Assembly: GCF_017741935.1 (NCBI RefSeq)
Contig: NZ_JAGHMH010000014.1
Span: 248,001-312,000, forward strand
Length of the DNA: 64,000 bases
Source: Rhizobium sp. 16-449-1b
GTDB taxonomy: Bacteria > Pseudomonadota > Alphaproteobacteria > Rhizobiales > Rhizobiaceae
Reading direction: 5' to 3'
Shown in pieces: positions 34,468 through 44,100 of the stretch. The notes under the pieces were generated by a model. That model was given only the letters and a program-made list of their open reading frames with translations, had not been told where the DNA came from and made no database searches. How positions within the stretch are numbered: the stretch's first letter is position 1; the number at the start of each line of letters is the position of its first letter. The position numbers and the translations under genes were made by a program.

Positions 34468-35376
34468 TTAGCCCCAGAGCGCCTGGCGCACCGAGGCCGG
34501 CCACAGCTTCACATCGAGGCCATGGTGATGGAACAGCGCCAGCGCGATGCGTTCCAGGCCGAAGCCGACGCAGGCCGTGAAAGCGACGCTGCCGTCCTCA
34601 AGGTTCAGACCCCACTTCTGGCCGAAGGAATCCTGGTGGAAGTTGAAGCTCATGCAGGCCGTCGGATTGGCCGTCGAGGTGATCGGGATCAATAGCTCGA
34701 ACTTCAGGTTCTGGTCGCGCTGGTTGTTGACCATCATCTTGCCGGCGCGGCCGAAGAACGGGTCGTTGGCGACGTCGATGGTGACGTCGAGACCAACGAG
34801 CTTCATCATCTCAAGGCCGCGATCCATCCACTTCTGGCGGAAGTCGGTGACGTGCAGCTCGGTGCCCATGCAGACATATTCGCGCATGCGAAACAGCTGC
34901 TGGCGGGCCGGATCGCGCGACGGCTCGTGGCGGAAGCAGTAAGACTGCAGGTCGAACAGCGCGCCGTCTTTCGGCAGGTTGCCGCGGCGGGCGACCGTTG
35001 GGTAGAGCGGATAGCAAGCGGCCGGCGTCAGCACGATTTCAGTGGCTTCCTGGCCCTTGGTCCAGTCGTCGCCCACTTCCATGCACTGCAACAAGTTCAT
35101 GTGGTCGAGCTCGTTGCCGCAGAAGCTGTGCACCGTGCCGGCCAACTGCGGGAAGCTTTTCATGTAACCGCTCTTTTCGAAGATCTCGCGGTTCATGCCA
35201 GGCGGAAAGCGCATCGCTTCCGCGCCGTCCGCGCCGCCGAAGCGATCGATCAGGCGCTCGAAGGCGGCGATCACGTCCTCGAACTGGCCGCTGCGGCCAT
35301 AGAGGCCGTCAACGCCCATATCGATCAGAAGGCCGGATTCAAAGAGCCGGTCCAGAAAGGAGGTCTGCATATCCAT
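34468..35376 (-). CDS. Amino acid:[carrier-protein] ligase (truncated seryl-tRNA synthetase homologue)
   Basis: 302 residues. It is a class II synthetase catalytic core without a tRNA-binding domain. C121 ([10 protein letters not shown]), E166 (RMREYVC) and C269 ([15 protein letters not shown]) match, at a constant offset of ten, the zinc ligands C131, E176 and C279 reported for Bradyrhizobium Bll0957. Motif 3 is [16 protein letters not shown]. Family members load glycine or alanine onto a phosphopantetheine carrier protein (also known for Agrobacterium Atu2573). The carrier gene is two genes upstream in the same operon. Amino acid choice cannot be read from the sequence. Confidence 0.92.
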   Translation of the reverse strand: MDMQTSFLDRLFESGLLIDMGVDGLYGRSGQFEDVIAAFERLIDRFGGADGAEAMRFPPGMNREIFEKSGYMKSFPQLAGTVHSFCGNELDHMNLLQCMEVGDDWTKGQEATEIVLTPAACYPLYPTVARRGNLPKDGALFDLQSYCFRHEPSRDPARQQLFRMREYVCMGTELHVTDFRQKWMDRGLEMMKLVGLDVTIDVANDPFFGRAGKMMVNNQRDQNLKFELLIPITSTANPTACMSFNFHQDSFGQKWGLNLEDGSVAFTACVGFGLERIALALFHHHGLDVKLWPASVRQALWG

Positions 35377-35381
35377 GTGAG

Positions 35382-36563
35382 TTACCCCAGTAGGCTAGTG
35401 TCCTGCTTGTGGACAAGGAGCATGCTCGACGTGTTGCCAAGGATGCGGTCGTTGGAAATCATCAATTGAGCGGAATGCGCGTCGCGAAGATGGCGGCCGA
35501 GGCTGAACGGCGTACCGTTCTTGTAGCCCATGATGCCGCAGATCAGCATGGCGTGGTTGACGATCTCGAGGATCGTCTCGGACGATGCGATCTTGACGTT
35601 GTTCATCGCCACGGCAAACGCCATGGACGACAGCTTGTCGGGATCGGCCTTTGCATCCTCGTAGGCCTTGAGGCCCGCGACGACGTTGGACTTTACCATC
35701 TGCAGCAGGTTCGACACTTCGGCGAGACGCAGCGCGCCAGGTGGCGGCGCACCCGGCGACTTGCGGGCAGCGGCGCGTACGAAAGCCTGCGCACGAGAGA
35801 ATGCGTCGATGGCGATGCCATACCACACGCCGCTCCAGAGCAGGTGCGAGGACGCCAGCATCGACTGCGCGGCGATCTCGGCGAAAGGCTTCGGCAGGAT
35901 CTGGCCCGCCGGTGCTTCGCCCTTGAACAGGAAGCCGTCGGAGCAGGTGCCGCGCATGCCGAGCGTGTTCCAGGCATGCGTCTTTTCGAGCGTGTACTGA
36001 TCTTTCAGAAATGCCGTCAGAACCTGATCGGAAGGAGCCGCATCGGCATGAGCGCGCGAGGTGATCAGGATCGCATCGGCATGCGCCCCGTAGGAAATGA
36101 CTGTCGCATCCTTTTCGAGACGGCAAACACCGCCCTCGACATGGATAGCGCAAATGCTGTTGCGCAGATTGCCGCCGATACCGCCTTCGGTCGTCGCCGA
36201 TCCGATCAACAGCTGCTCGGCCGCAATGCGGCGCATGAAATCGGCGTGCCACGCGCTATCCGCCCCATGCTCGACGAGGCTGGAAAGCTTGATGTGGTGC
36301 ATGGCGAAAACCATGGCGCTGGCGGCGCAGGCCTGGCCGAGCATCGAGCAGAGCTCGGCGATCTCGGTCGTGGTCGCACTTTCGCCGCCGAGGCTGCGGG
36401 GAATCTGGATGCTGAGCAGGCGCTCCGCCTTTATCGCATCCACGGCTTCCTGAGGAAACCGGCCTTCAAAATCGACGGCGTCCGCGAATTTCGCCGCAAT
36501 AGCGGCAACGCGGGCAGCCCTTGCTGCAAAACTGTCTTCCGTGATTTTGACCGGGAAGTTCAT
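35382..36563 (-). CDS. Acyl-CoA dehydrogenase-like flavoprotein of the carrier-protein operon
   Basis: 393 residues with the three-part ACAD layout: an N-terminal helical domain ([21 protein letters not shown]), a central beta domain ([18 protein letters not shown], then [15 protein letters not shown] as in [15 protein letters not shown]) and a C-terminal helical bundle. It starts with the TGATG overlap on the carrier-protein gene. Members acting with carrier proteins oxidise aminoacyl or acyl thioesters. Here the substrate may be the aminoacyl thioester made by the ligase downstream. The general base is not obvious, so catalytic activity is uncertain. Confidence 0.85.
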   Translation of the reverse strand: MNFPVKITEDSFAARAARVAAIAAKFADAVDFEGRFPQEAVDAIKAERLLSIQIPRSLGGESATTTEIAELCSMLGQACAASAMVFAMHHIKLSSLVEHGADSAWHADFMRRIAAEQLLIGSATTEGGIGGNLRNSICAIHVEGGVCRLEKDATVISYGAHADAILITSRAHADAAPSDQVLTAFLKDQYTLEKTHAWNTLGMRGTCSDGFLFKGEAPAGQILPKPFAEIAAQSMLASSHLLWSGVWYGIAIDAFSRAQAFVRAAARKSPGAPPPGALRLAEVSNLLQMVKSNVVAGLKAYEDAKADPDKLSSMAFAVAMNNVKIASSETILEIVNHAMLICGIMGYKNGTPFSLGRHLRDAHSAQLMISNDRILGNTSSMLLVHKQDTSLLG

Positions 36564-36814
36564 CAGGCGACCTTCCGGCTATCCTTGATCAGATCAACGG
36601 TCCGGGCGATGGCCGAGATGCTGGCGAAGGACTTGCGATTGAGGAGATTGTCCGGGAACTCGATATCGAAGGCGTCCTCGATGCCGAGCATGAGCTGAAC
36701 CGATGCGAAGGAGGTGAGCCCCGCCGCGTAGAGATCGGCATCGTCAGCCACGGTGTCGATGGCCACAGGCAGCTTGCCGAATTTCGCAAGCAGTTCGCGG
36801 ATCGTCGTATTCAT
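36563..36814 (-). CDS. Acyl carrier protein-like aminoacyl carrier protein
   Basis: 83 residues from ATG 36814; a GTG six bases upstream (36820) is less likely. The phosphopantetheine attachment serine lies in GLTSFASVQLM (S37 in the longer numbering, S35 from this start), the position of DSL in ACPs. A typical four-helix ACP (DLYAAGLTSFA, then LMLGIEDAFDIEFPDNLL). It is the first gene of the operon and partner of the ligase. Its stop overlaps the dehydrogenase start by one base. Confidence 0.9.
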   Translation of the reverse strand: MNTTIRELLAKFGKLPVAIDTVADDADLYAAGLTSFASVQLMLGIEDAFDIEFPDNLLNRKSFASISAIARTVDLIKDSRKVA

Positions 36815-37072
36815 CCTCACATCTCCAAGCTGTCATAACCAGAGCGGGCGCTCATCGCCCTGTCATGGAGGTGCTTTTAAGGAGGAAAAACCAATATTCC
36901 GCTAAGGCATGTGGTTAAATCTGGCCACGATGAAAAGCTAAGAATTTAGCGTCTTCGGCTAATCAGTAGAGATAAAGCAAATCGGATCATTGCTTTGCGG
37001 GAAAAGCTTAAACAACGCTTTGCCCGAGCATGAATGAACCCGAGTGCTGAAATGAAACGAAGAACGGAACAG

Positions 37073-38128
37073 TTAACTCCCGCGCGGCGGGTAGATATGC
37101 TCTTGTCCGTTGTAGTCGGAAACCGAGTAGCAACCCTCCGCGTTTTTGCGGATAGAGGTTTGGCCGATATCAGCTTTGCCGTACCCGCCGGGAATATCCA
37201 GAATATAGGTCGGCTGGCACAATCCAGAGATGCGACCGCGCAAGGAAGCGACGATCGCCTGCCCCTCTTCCACCGAAAGTCGAAAATGGCTGGTGCCGGG
37301 CGCCAGATCGGGGTGATGCAGATAATAGGGTTTCACCCGCGTCTCGACGAAGGCCTTCATCAACTCCGCCAGGACATCGGGATCGTCATTGATGCCCTTG
37401 AGCAGCACCGACTGGCTGACCATGACGATGCCGGCATCGATAAGCCGGGCGCACGCGGCGCGCGCCTCGGTCGTGAGCTCGCGCGGATGATTGGCATGCA
37501 GCGCGACATAGGTGATCTTGCCGCTCGCCTTCAACGCCTCGATCAGCTCCGCGTCGATCCTGTCAGGGTCGACGACCGGCACGCGGCTGTGAAAGCGCAC
37601 GATCTTGACGTGATCGATGTCTTTGAGCTGTTCGAGGATATCCCGCAGCCGGCGCGGCGACAGCACCAGCGGATCGCCGCCGGTGAGGATGACCTCCCAG
37701 ATCGCGTCATGGCCTCGGATATAGTCGAAGGCGGCCGTCATCGCGGCGGGATCGAGCGTGCCCAGCCCCTGCGGCCCCACCATCTCGCGCCGGAAGCAGA
37801 AGCGGCAGTAGACAGGACAGACATGCACCGCCTTCAGAAGCACGCGATCGGGATAGCGGTGAACGATGCCCTCGACCGGGCTGTGCGCGTGATCGCCGAT
37901 CGGATCGGCCCGCTCTTCCGGCGCCATTATGAGCTCGGCGGCATCGGGTACGAACTGGCGCGCGATCGGGTCATCGGGATCGTCATGGTCGATCAGCCGC
38001 GCCATCTCCGGCGTCACCGCGATCGCATAGCGCGCCGCGACCTCGTCCAGCGCCTCGCGGTCACGATCGGCGATGAGCCCGGCATTGGCGAGCTCGTCCA
38101 CCGTCTTGATCGGCCGGGTGATCGTCAC
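37073..38128 (-). CDS. epmB: EF-P lysine 2,3-aminomutase-like radical SAM protein
   Basis: 351 residues from GTG 38128, which overlaps the epmA stop as GTGA; the frame upstream of it is inside epmA. The radical SAM cluster motif CPVYCRFCFRR (CX3CX2C) is followed by the lysine-2,3-aminomutase pattern (VILTGGDPLVLSPRRL and VVDPDRIDAELIEAL). EpmB converts lysine to beta-lysine for EF-P modification. epmA lies upstream in the same operon and efp is divergent on the plus strand. Confidence 0.92.
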   Translation of the reverse strand: MTITRPIKTVDELANAGLIADRDREALDEVAARYAIAVTPEMARLIDHDDPDDPIARQFVPDAAELIMAPEERADPIGDHAHSPVEGIVHRYPDRVLLKAVHVCPVYCRFCFRREMVGPQGLGTLDPAAMTAAFDYIRGHDAIWEVILTGGDPLVLSPRRLRDILEQLKDIDHVKIVRFHSRVPVVDPDRIDAELIEALKASGKITYVALHANHPRELTTEARAACARLIDAGIVMVSQSVLLKGINDDPDVLAELMKAFVETRVKPYYLHHPDLAPGTSHFRLSVEEGQAIVASLRGRISGLCQPTYILDIPGGYGKADIGQTSIRKNAEGCYSVSDYNGQEHIYPPRGS

Positions 38129-39189
38129 TGCCCGTACTCCGCAACCGGCGCCCACAGCACCTGATCGATCCGCCGCGCGCCAGTCGCCAGCATCACCAGC
38201 CGGTCAAAGCCAAGCGCGATGCCGCTGGCATCAGGCATGATCGCCAACGCGTCGAGCAGATCATCGTCGATCGGATAGGTCTCGCCGTAGATGCGCTGTT
38301 TCTCCGCCATCTCGATCTCGAAGCGACGGCGCTGCTCGACGGGATCGGTGAGCTCGCCGAAGCCGTTCGCCAGCTCGACGCCACAGGCATAGACCTCGAA
38401 GCGCTCGGCCACACGAGGATCGGCGGCCGACGGCCGCGCGAGTGCTGCTTCGCAGACCGGATACTCGTCAAGGATCGTCACCCGCCCCATGCCAAGATGC
38501 GGCTCGACCTTTTCGACCAACACCCGGCTGAAGAGATCGGCCCACTGATCGTCCTCTGCGACGCGCATTCCGTTGCGCCGCATCTCGGCCGCCAGATGCT
38601 CGCGGTCCGTCGAGCCATCGGCGCTGACCGAGGCCAGAAGATCGATATCGGCATGACGGCGGAACGCCTCGGCGACGCTCAGGCGCTCCGGCCCGGCGAA
38701 GGGATCGCAGGCCGTCTCGCGATAGCTGAGCATTGTCGTCTGCATGGTCTCGGCCGCAAGTGCTATGATGCGCACGCAGTCCATCATCAGGCTCTCATAG
38801 CTCTCGCCGGTGCGATACCATTCGAGCATGGTGAACTCGGGATGATGCAGCGGCCCCCGCTCGCGGTTGCGATAGACATGCGCGAAACAGGCGATGCGCT
38901 CCTCGCCGGCCGCAAGCAGCTTCTTGCAGGCGAACTCTGGCGAGGTGTGCAGATAAAACGGTGCGGCCTGGCCATCCGTGGTCAGCGCCTCGGTGGCAAA
39001 CGCATGCAGATGCGCCTCGTTTCCCGGCGACACCTGCAGTGTCGCCGTATCCACCTCGATGAAGTCCTCGCGCGCGAAATAGCCGCGCAGCGCCGCCTGA
39101 ATCCGGTTGCGTCCGATCAGGAACGGCCGGCGGTCGGCATGCACACTGGGCGTCCACCAGGGCGACGCTTTGGCGATCGAGGGTTTCAT
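38125..39189 (-). CDS. epmA: EF-P lysine aminoacylase (truncated class II lysyl-tRNA synthetase)
   Basis: 354 residues from ATG 39189, with AGGA nine bases upstream; earlier in-frame ATG 39222 is less supported. Only the class II catalytic core is present: RPFLIGRNRIQAALRGYFAR, motif 2 FAHVYRNRERGPLHHPEFTML and motif 3 GIALGFDRLVMLATG. There is no anticodon-binding domain, as in EpmA/GenX. It attaches (R)-beta-lysine to the lysine of EF-P. The stop overlaps epmB and efp starts 151 bp away in the opposite direction. Confidence 0.93.
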   Translation of the reverse strand: MKPSIAKASPWWTPSVHADRRPFLIGRNRIQAALRGYFAREDFIEVDTATLQVSPGNEAHLHAFATEALTTDGQAAPFYLHTSPEFACKKLLAAGEERIACFAHVYRNRERGPLHHPEFTMLEWYRTGESYESLMMDCVRIIALAAETMQTTMLSYRETACDPFAGPERLSVAEAFRRHADIDLLASVSADGSTDREHLAAEMRRNGMRVAEDDQWADLFSRVLVEKVEPHLGMGRVTILDEYPVCEAALARPSAADPRVAERFEVYACGVELANGFGELTDPVEQRRRFEIEMAEKQRIYGETYPIDDDLLDALAIMPDASGIALGFDRLVMLATGARRIDQVLWAPVAEYGQ

Positions 39190-39340
39190 CGAATGCTGTC
39201 CTGACCGGATCAACCAACGCAAGGGCTGGCTATTTGCCGGATTTTAGGTTAGTTGCGCCCCCAAAGAACACCTGATTGCGTCTCCGGGGCCATTTCGACA
39301 GTCCTCTACGACGCCAAAAGCCGAGTTACAAGGAACTCTT

Positions 39341-39910
39341 ATGGTCAAGGTCATCGCCTCTTCCGTCCGCAAGGGCAACGTCCTCGATGTGGACGGCAAG
39401 CTCTACGTCGTTCTGACGGCCAACAACTTCCACCCGGGCAAGGGCACGCCGGTCACCCAGGTCGACATGCGCCGCATCGTCGACGGCGTGAAGGTCTCCG
39501 AGCGCTGGCGCACGACCGAGCAGGTCGAGCGCGCCTTCGTGGAAGACGTCAACCACCAGTTCCTCTACGAGGACGGCGAAGGCTTCCACTTCATGAACCC
39601 GGAATCCTATGACCAGGTCGTCGTCGACGTCGAAACCATGGGCGACCAGAAGGCCTACCTGCAGGAAGGCATGGTCTGCATCCTGTCCATGCACGAAGGT
39701 GTAGCGCTCGCCCTGCAGCTGCCGCGCCACGTGACGCTCGAGATCACCGAGACCGAGCCGGTCGTCAAGGGCCAGACGGCATCGTCGTCCTACAAGCCGG
39801 CTATGCTCTCCAACGGCGTCCGCACCTCGGTTCCCCCGCACATCGACGCCGGCACCCGCGTCGTCATCGCGACCGAAGACAACTCCTACGTCGAGCGCGC
39901 CAAGAACTAA
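39341..39910 (+). CDS. efp: Translation elongation factor P
   Basis: 189 residues, the normal length. The ATG follows AAGGAACTC. KOW-like domain 1 has the modification loop [12 protein letters not shown], whose lysine is the target of EpmA/EpmB. Domains 2 and 3 (OB folds) run from [19 protein letters not shown] to [13 protein letters not shown] relieves stalling at polyproline. Divergent from the epmA-epmB operon. Confidence 0.96.
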   Translation: MVKVIASSVRKGNVLDVDGKLYVVLTANNFHPGKGTPVTQVDMRRIVDGVKVSERWRTTEQVERAFVEDVNHQFLYEDGEGFHFMNPESYDQVVVDVETMGDQKAYLQEGMVCILSMHEGVALALQLPRHVTLEITETEPVVKGQTASSSYKPAMLSNGVRTSVPPHIDAGTRVVIATEDNSYVERAKN

Positions 39911-39930
39911 TCGGCGCCGACCGAAGATTC

Positions 39931-39966
39931 AAAGGCCGTATCGCCCCGCGATGCGGCCTTTTTCTT
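39931..39966 (+). terminator. Intrinsic terminator of efp
   Basis: AAAGGCCG pairs with CGGCCTTT around a 13-base loop, followed by TTCTTT. It begins 21 bp after the efp stop. Confidence 0.85.
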
Positions 39967-39994
39967 TGGCGGCTTCCCCCGACTGCAAGACAAC

Positions 39995-40026
39995 AAAAAA
40001 GGCGCCGGAAAACCGACGCCTTTTCT
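39995..40026 (-). terminator. Bidirectional terminator between efp and the lipoprotein gene
   Basis: AAAAAAGGCGCCGG and CCGACGCCTTTTC form a stem with flanking A and T tracts on both sides. It lies 34 bp after the stop of the minus-strand lipoprotein gene and also backs up the efp terminator. Confidence 0.8.
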
Positions 40027-40059
40027 TATCCGTAGACCTGATCGCTCAGGCCAAAACCA

Positions 40060-40320
40060 TTAGCGCGGGCAACGTGCTTCGTAGCGGCGGCCGTAGCGGT
40101 CGCGGTAGACGCAGTAGCCGCGGCGTTCGACCGACTGGCCGATGAGCGCGCCGGCGAGACCACCGGCAACGGCGCCAACGGCCGCACCACCCCAGCTGTG
40201 GCTGACCGCACCGCCGATGACAGCGCCGGTGCCGGCGCCGATCGCGGTGCCTTGTTCCGTGGCCGTGCAGGATGCGAGCGCGCCGACCAGAGCGCCGATG
40301 AGTACAATCTTCTTCATCAT
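40060..40320 (-). CDS. Small glycine-zipper lipoprotein
   Basis: 86 residues with GGGAG eight bases upstream. The signal peptide ends in the lipobox ALASC (cysteine about 18), so it is lipid-anchored. The mature part is a glycine-zipper helix pair (TAIGAGTGAVIGGAVSHSWG and AVGAVAGGLAGALIGQSVE) followed by a basic tail with two cysteines. Such proteins (17 kDa antigen-like) sit in the envelope of rhizobia. Function unknown. Confidence 0.85.
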   Translation of the reverse strand: MMKKIVLIGALVGALASCTATEQGTAIGAGTGAVIGGAVSHSWGGAAVGAVAGGLAGALIGQSVERRGYCVYRDRYGRRYEARCPR

Positions 40321-40350
40321 AACTATGTCTCCCAGGGTTTTTGGCGCGCT

Positions 40351-40506
40351 TTAGATGCGGCCCATGAGTACGAGAATGATAATAATCACAAGAACTAAGC
40401 CCAAACCGCCAGAAGGTCCATAGCCCCAGCTGCGACTATAACCCCAATTCGGTAGGGCTCCGAGCAAAAGCAGAATAAGGATAATGAGTAGTATCGTTCC
40501 AAGCAT
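40351..40506 (-). CDS. DUF3309 family small membrane protein (51 aa)
   Basis: The real product begins at ATG 40506 (MLGTILLIILILLLLGALPN) and has two hydrophobic helices around a short Gly/Tyr/Trp loop (WGYSRSWGYGPSGG). This is the pattern of DUF3309 proteins, common in alphaproteobacteria and often induced in stress. An EcfG-like promoter lies 40 bp upstream. The upstream in-frame reading to 40671 is not coding-like. Confidence 0.8.
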   Translation of the reverse strand: MLGTILLIILILLLLGALPNWGYSRSWGYGPSGGLGLVLVIIIILVLMGRI

Positions 40507-40547
40507 ATCCCGTGACCTCAGCGCATTTCGAGTTTGAATGAGCCAGA

Positions 40548-40572
40548 AACACGTAAGCCGGCTTTTGGTTCC
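40548..40572 (-). promoter_or_regulatory. EcfG-like promoter of the DUF3309 gene
   Basis: Minus strand GGAAC (40572-40568), N16, TGTT (40551-40548); the consensus is GGAAC-N16-CGTT, so one base differs. The spacing to the ATG is appropriate for a promoter. Confidence 0.35.
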
Positions 40573-40714
40573 GCCGATTTTTTCCAACAGGACAATATTT
40601 TTCAGCAGGTGAGCAGACGTCACCTGGCATCCTCGCGCTAACGCATAGCAGGCGCGGCGCCAAAAGCGCATTTGCGCATATGGTTAAAATTTCCATAAAA
40701 TACAATAGGTTGTC

Positions 40715-41003
40715 GTGAACAAACCGGGAAGTCGGCAAAGTCGCTGATTCGTCTGCTCTTTGTTCCGGATTTGATCGAGCTCGCTTCGAAACGGATTTTT
40801 TACATTTCGGGCGGGACCGAAGTCACCGCTACACGCCCCTTCCTTATCCGCCGAACAAAAACCCCGCACACGCCAAACGAGAATCTTCCGATTCAGCATC
40901 TGGTGGGAAAAAGTGATTCAAAATCAATACTTAGCAGTGAACAAACCCTGAATCATCAGGAGTCAGCGATTCGTCTCCGATTCGTTCTACTGCTGTTCCG
41001 AAT
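40715..41003 (+). repeat. Diverged direct repeat of about 56 bp
   Basis: GTGAACAAACC begins both copies (40715 and 40937). GATTCGTCT follows 31 bp later in both (40746 and 40968), and TGTTCCG(G/A)AT ends both (40761-40770 and 40994-41003). An 11-bp insertion that duplicates part of the GATTCGT segment lies in copy 2. The copies are 222 bp apart and non-coding. Confidence 0.6.
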
Positions 41004-41004
41004 C
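40881..41004. promoter_or_regulatory. Cluster of eight GANTC (CcrM) sites
   Basis: GANTC at 40881, 40890, 40915, 40950, 40960, 40968, 40979 and 41000: eight in 124 bp, against roughly 0.5 expected by chance in unbiased sequence. A further copy lies at 40746. GANTC is methylated by the cell-cycle enzyme CcrM in alphaproteobacteria, and hemimethylated sites can affect transcription via GcrA. The cluster is 180 bp upstream of the helicase start. Confidence 0.6.
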
Positions 41005-41185
41005 GTTATGCGAGCATTCCACAAGCTATTCGCGAGAGCTAAAATCCGCCGGTGAAATTGAAATCAGCCCTTGCGTTTGCGCCAGCGGCTGTCCATTTGT
41101 TTGTCTGCTTCGGATCAGGAGCTTGGTTTTACCCCCGGGGCACCCCCGCCCCGTCTGCAGGACAAAGACACTGACATCGCAGCCG

Positions 41186-44100
41186 ATGATACTGAGTGGG
41201 CGCGGCGTGACCGCGGTGCTCGGTCCAACCAATACAGGCAAGACCCATTATGCCATCGAGCGGATGGTTGCCCACGGCACCGGCATCATCGGCCTGCCGC
41301 TGCGCCTGCTCGCGCGCGAGGTCTATACGCGTGTCTGCGAAAAGGTTGGTGTCCACAACGTAGCCCTGGTGACCGGCGAAGAGAAGATCTCGCCGCCGAA
41401 TGCGCGCTACTCGGTCTGCACCGTCGAAGCCATGCCGCGCGAAACCAAGGCCGCCTTCGTCGCCATCGACGAAGTGCAGCTATCAGGCGATCTTGAGCGC
41501 GGCCACATCTTCACCGACCGTATCCTGCATCTGCGCGGCCGCGACGAGACGCTGCTGCTCGGCGCAGGCACCATGCGGCCTATTCTCCAGCATCTGCTTC
41601 CCGGCATCACCGTCGTCGAGCGTCCGCGCCTGTCGCACCTGCTTTACGCCGGCCAGAAGAAGATCACCCGCCTGCCGCAGCGCTCCGCCATCGTCGCCTT
41701 TTCGGCCGACGAGGTCTATGCGATCGCCGAGCTCATCCGCCGCCAGCGCGGTGGCGCAGCCGTCGTTCTTGGCGCGCTGAGCCCGCGCACCCGCAATGCC
41801 CAGGTGGCGCTCTACCAGGCAGGCGACGTCGAATATCTGGTGGCTACGGACGCGATCGGCATGGGGCTCAACCTCGATGTCGACCATGTCGCCTTCGCTC
41901 AGGACCGCAAGTTCGACGGCTACCAGTTCCGCAACCTCAACCCCGCCGAGCTCGCCCAGATCGCCGGCCGCGCCGGGCGCCATCTGCGCGACGGCACATT
42001 CGGTGTGACGGGCCATGTCGACCCGTTCGACGAGGAGCTGGTGGGCCGCATCGAGGGCCACCACTTCGACAACGTCAAGGTGCTGCAGTGGCGCACCACG
42101 GACCTCGATTTCAAGTCGATACAGACGCTGCGCGCCAGCCTTGAAACCGGGCCGCGCGTGCCCGGCCTGACGCGCGCGCTGCCGGCCGTCGACCAGCAGG
42201 CGCTCGAGCAGCTGTCGCGCTATCCTGAGATTCGCGATCTCGCCGATACCCCTGCAAGGGTCGAAAAGCTGTGGGAGGCCTGCGCGCTGCCTGATTATCG
42301 GCGCATTACGCCGGCCCAGCACGCCGATCTGATCGCGACCCTCTTTTCCGATCTCGTGCGCTATGGCACGGTGAATGAGAATTTCCTTGCCGAACAAGTG
42401 CACCGCGCGGATCGAACTGACGGTGAAATTGACACGCTTTCGGCGCGAATCGCGCAGATAAGGACGTGGACCTATGTATCGAATCGGCCCAGCTGGCTTG
42501 CCGATCCGACACACTGGCAGGAAAAGACGCGGGAAATCGAAGATCGATTGTCCGATGCGTTACATGAAAGGTTGACGAAACGCTTTGTTGATCGCAGGAC
42601 ATCTGTGCTCATGAAGCGCCTGAGAGAGAATGCGATGCTGGAAGCTGAAATCAGTGTAAATGGCGATGTCTTCGTAGAAGGACATCATGTAGGGCAGTTG
42701 TCGGGTTTCCGGTTCACGCCTGTATCGGGAGCGGATGGTCCGGACGCGAAGGCTGTCCAGGCTGCTTCGCAAAAGGCGCTTGCTTTGGAATTCGAAGCCC
42801 GCGCAGCGCGTATTCACGCGTCCGGCAACGGCGATCTAGCGATCGGCTCCGACGGCTCGATCCGTTGGCTCGGCGATCCTGTGGCACGTCTGGCCGGCAC
42901 CGAGCACATCATGCGTCCGCGCCTGATCCTGCTTGCCGACGAACAGCTGACCGGCAATGCGCGCGACCACGTCGCCGCCCGCCTGGAACGCTTCGTCAAT
43001 CACCACATCTCGACCGTGCTGAAGCCGCTCGACGATCTGTCGCGCGCTGAAGACCTGCAGGGCCTCGCCAAGGGTCTGGCTTTCCAGCTGGTGGAAAATC
43101 TCGGCGTGCTGTTCCGTCGTGACGTGACCGAAGAGGTCAAGTCGCTGGATCAGGACGCGCGCGCCTCGATGCGCCGTTACGGCGTTCGCTTTGGCGCCTA
43201 CCACATCTTCGTTCCAGCGCTCCTGAAGCCGGCTCCTGCCGAACTCATCACGCTGCTCTGGGCACTGAAGAACGACGGCCTCGACAAGCCGGGCTACGGC
43301 GACCTCATTCCGGTTCTGGCCGCCGGCCGTACCTCTGTTGTCACCGATCCGAGCTACGAGCGCAATTTCTACAAGCTGGCGGGCTTCCGCTTCCTTGGAA
43401 AGCGCGCAGTACGCGTCGATATCCTCGAGCGCCTGGCCGACATCATCCGTCCGCTGCTGCAGTGGAAGCCGGGTCAGCCGAACCGCCCAGAGGGTGCCTA
43501 TGACGGCCGCCGCTTCACCACGACCACGGCGATGCTCTCCATTCTCGGCGCTACGCTCGAGGACATGGAAGAGATCCTGAAGGGTCTCGGCTACCGCGCC
43601 GACGCCGTGAAGGCCGAGGAAGCAGCCACCTATCTGGCAGCACAGGACGCCGCCGCGACGCCGGCCGCAGCAGCAACGACGGAAGCAACCGCTGACACCG
43701 CCGCTGAAACGGCCGAGCACGACGACGCCGACAGCGCCTCTGCTGACGAGACGGCTGCGGAAACGCCGGCCGCCGAAACCCCTGCTGCCGAAGTGCCCGC
43801 CGCTGAAGTAACCGAGACCGAAGCCTCTGCCGAAGCTGCGCCCGCAGCGGAAGTGCCGGCTGCTGAAGCCGAAGAGCCGAAGCCGGTTCTCCTCTGGCGT
43901 CTTGGTGGCCGCACCGACGGCAACCAGCGCCAGGCACGCGGCCATGGCGAGCGCCGTGGCGGCGAACGCCAGGGTGAGCGTCAGGAGCGTGGTGAGCGCC
44001 AGGGTGATCGCCAGGAGCGTGGCCACGGCCATCGTCGACAGGGCGGCGAAGGCGAGAACCGCGACGGCAATCGCCAGAACCGTGGCAAGGACGGCGGCAA

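Larger units (their letters stand above)
40507..41185. other. 680-bp non-coding region before the helicase gene
   Basis: Apart from the short promoter segment of the DUF3309 gene, it contains a diverged direct repeat (40715-40770 and 40937-41003) and a dense group of GANTC sites, listed separately. Open frames across it (such as 40771-41055) lack coding character. No tRNA or known RNA was recognised. Confidence 0.6.

Noticed and set aside
36585..36597. FNR-like TTGAT/ATCAA sequence near the end of the carrier-protein gene
   Set aside because: The spacer is three bases instead of four and it lies inside coding sequence.
40771..41055. Possible 94-residue gene upstream of the helicase
   Set aside because: It runs through the repeat and GANTC cluster, lacks a ribosome site and has no protein-like composition.
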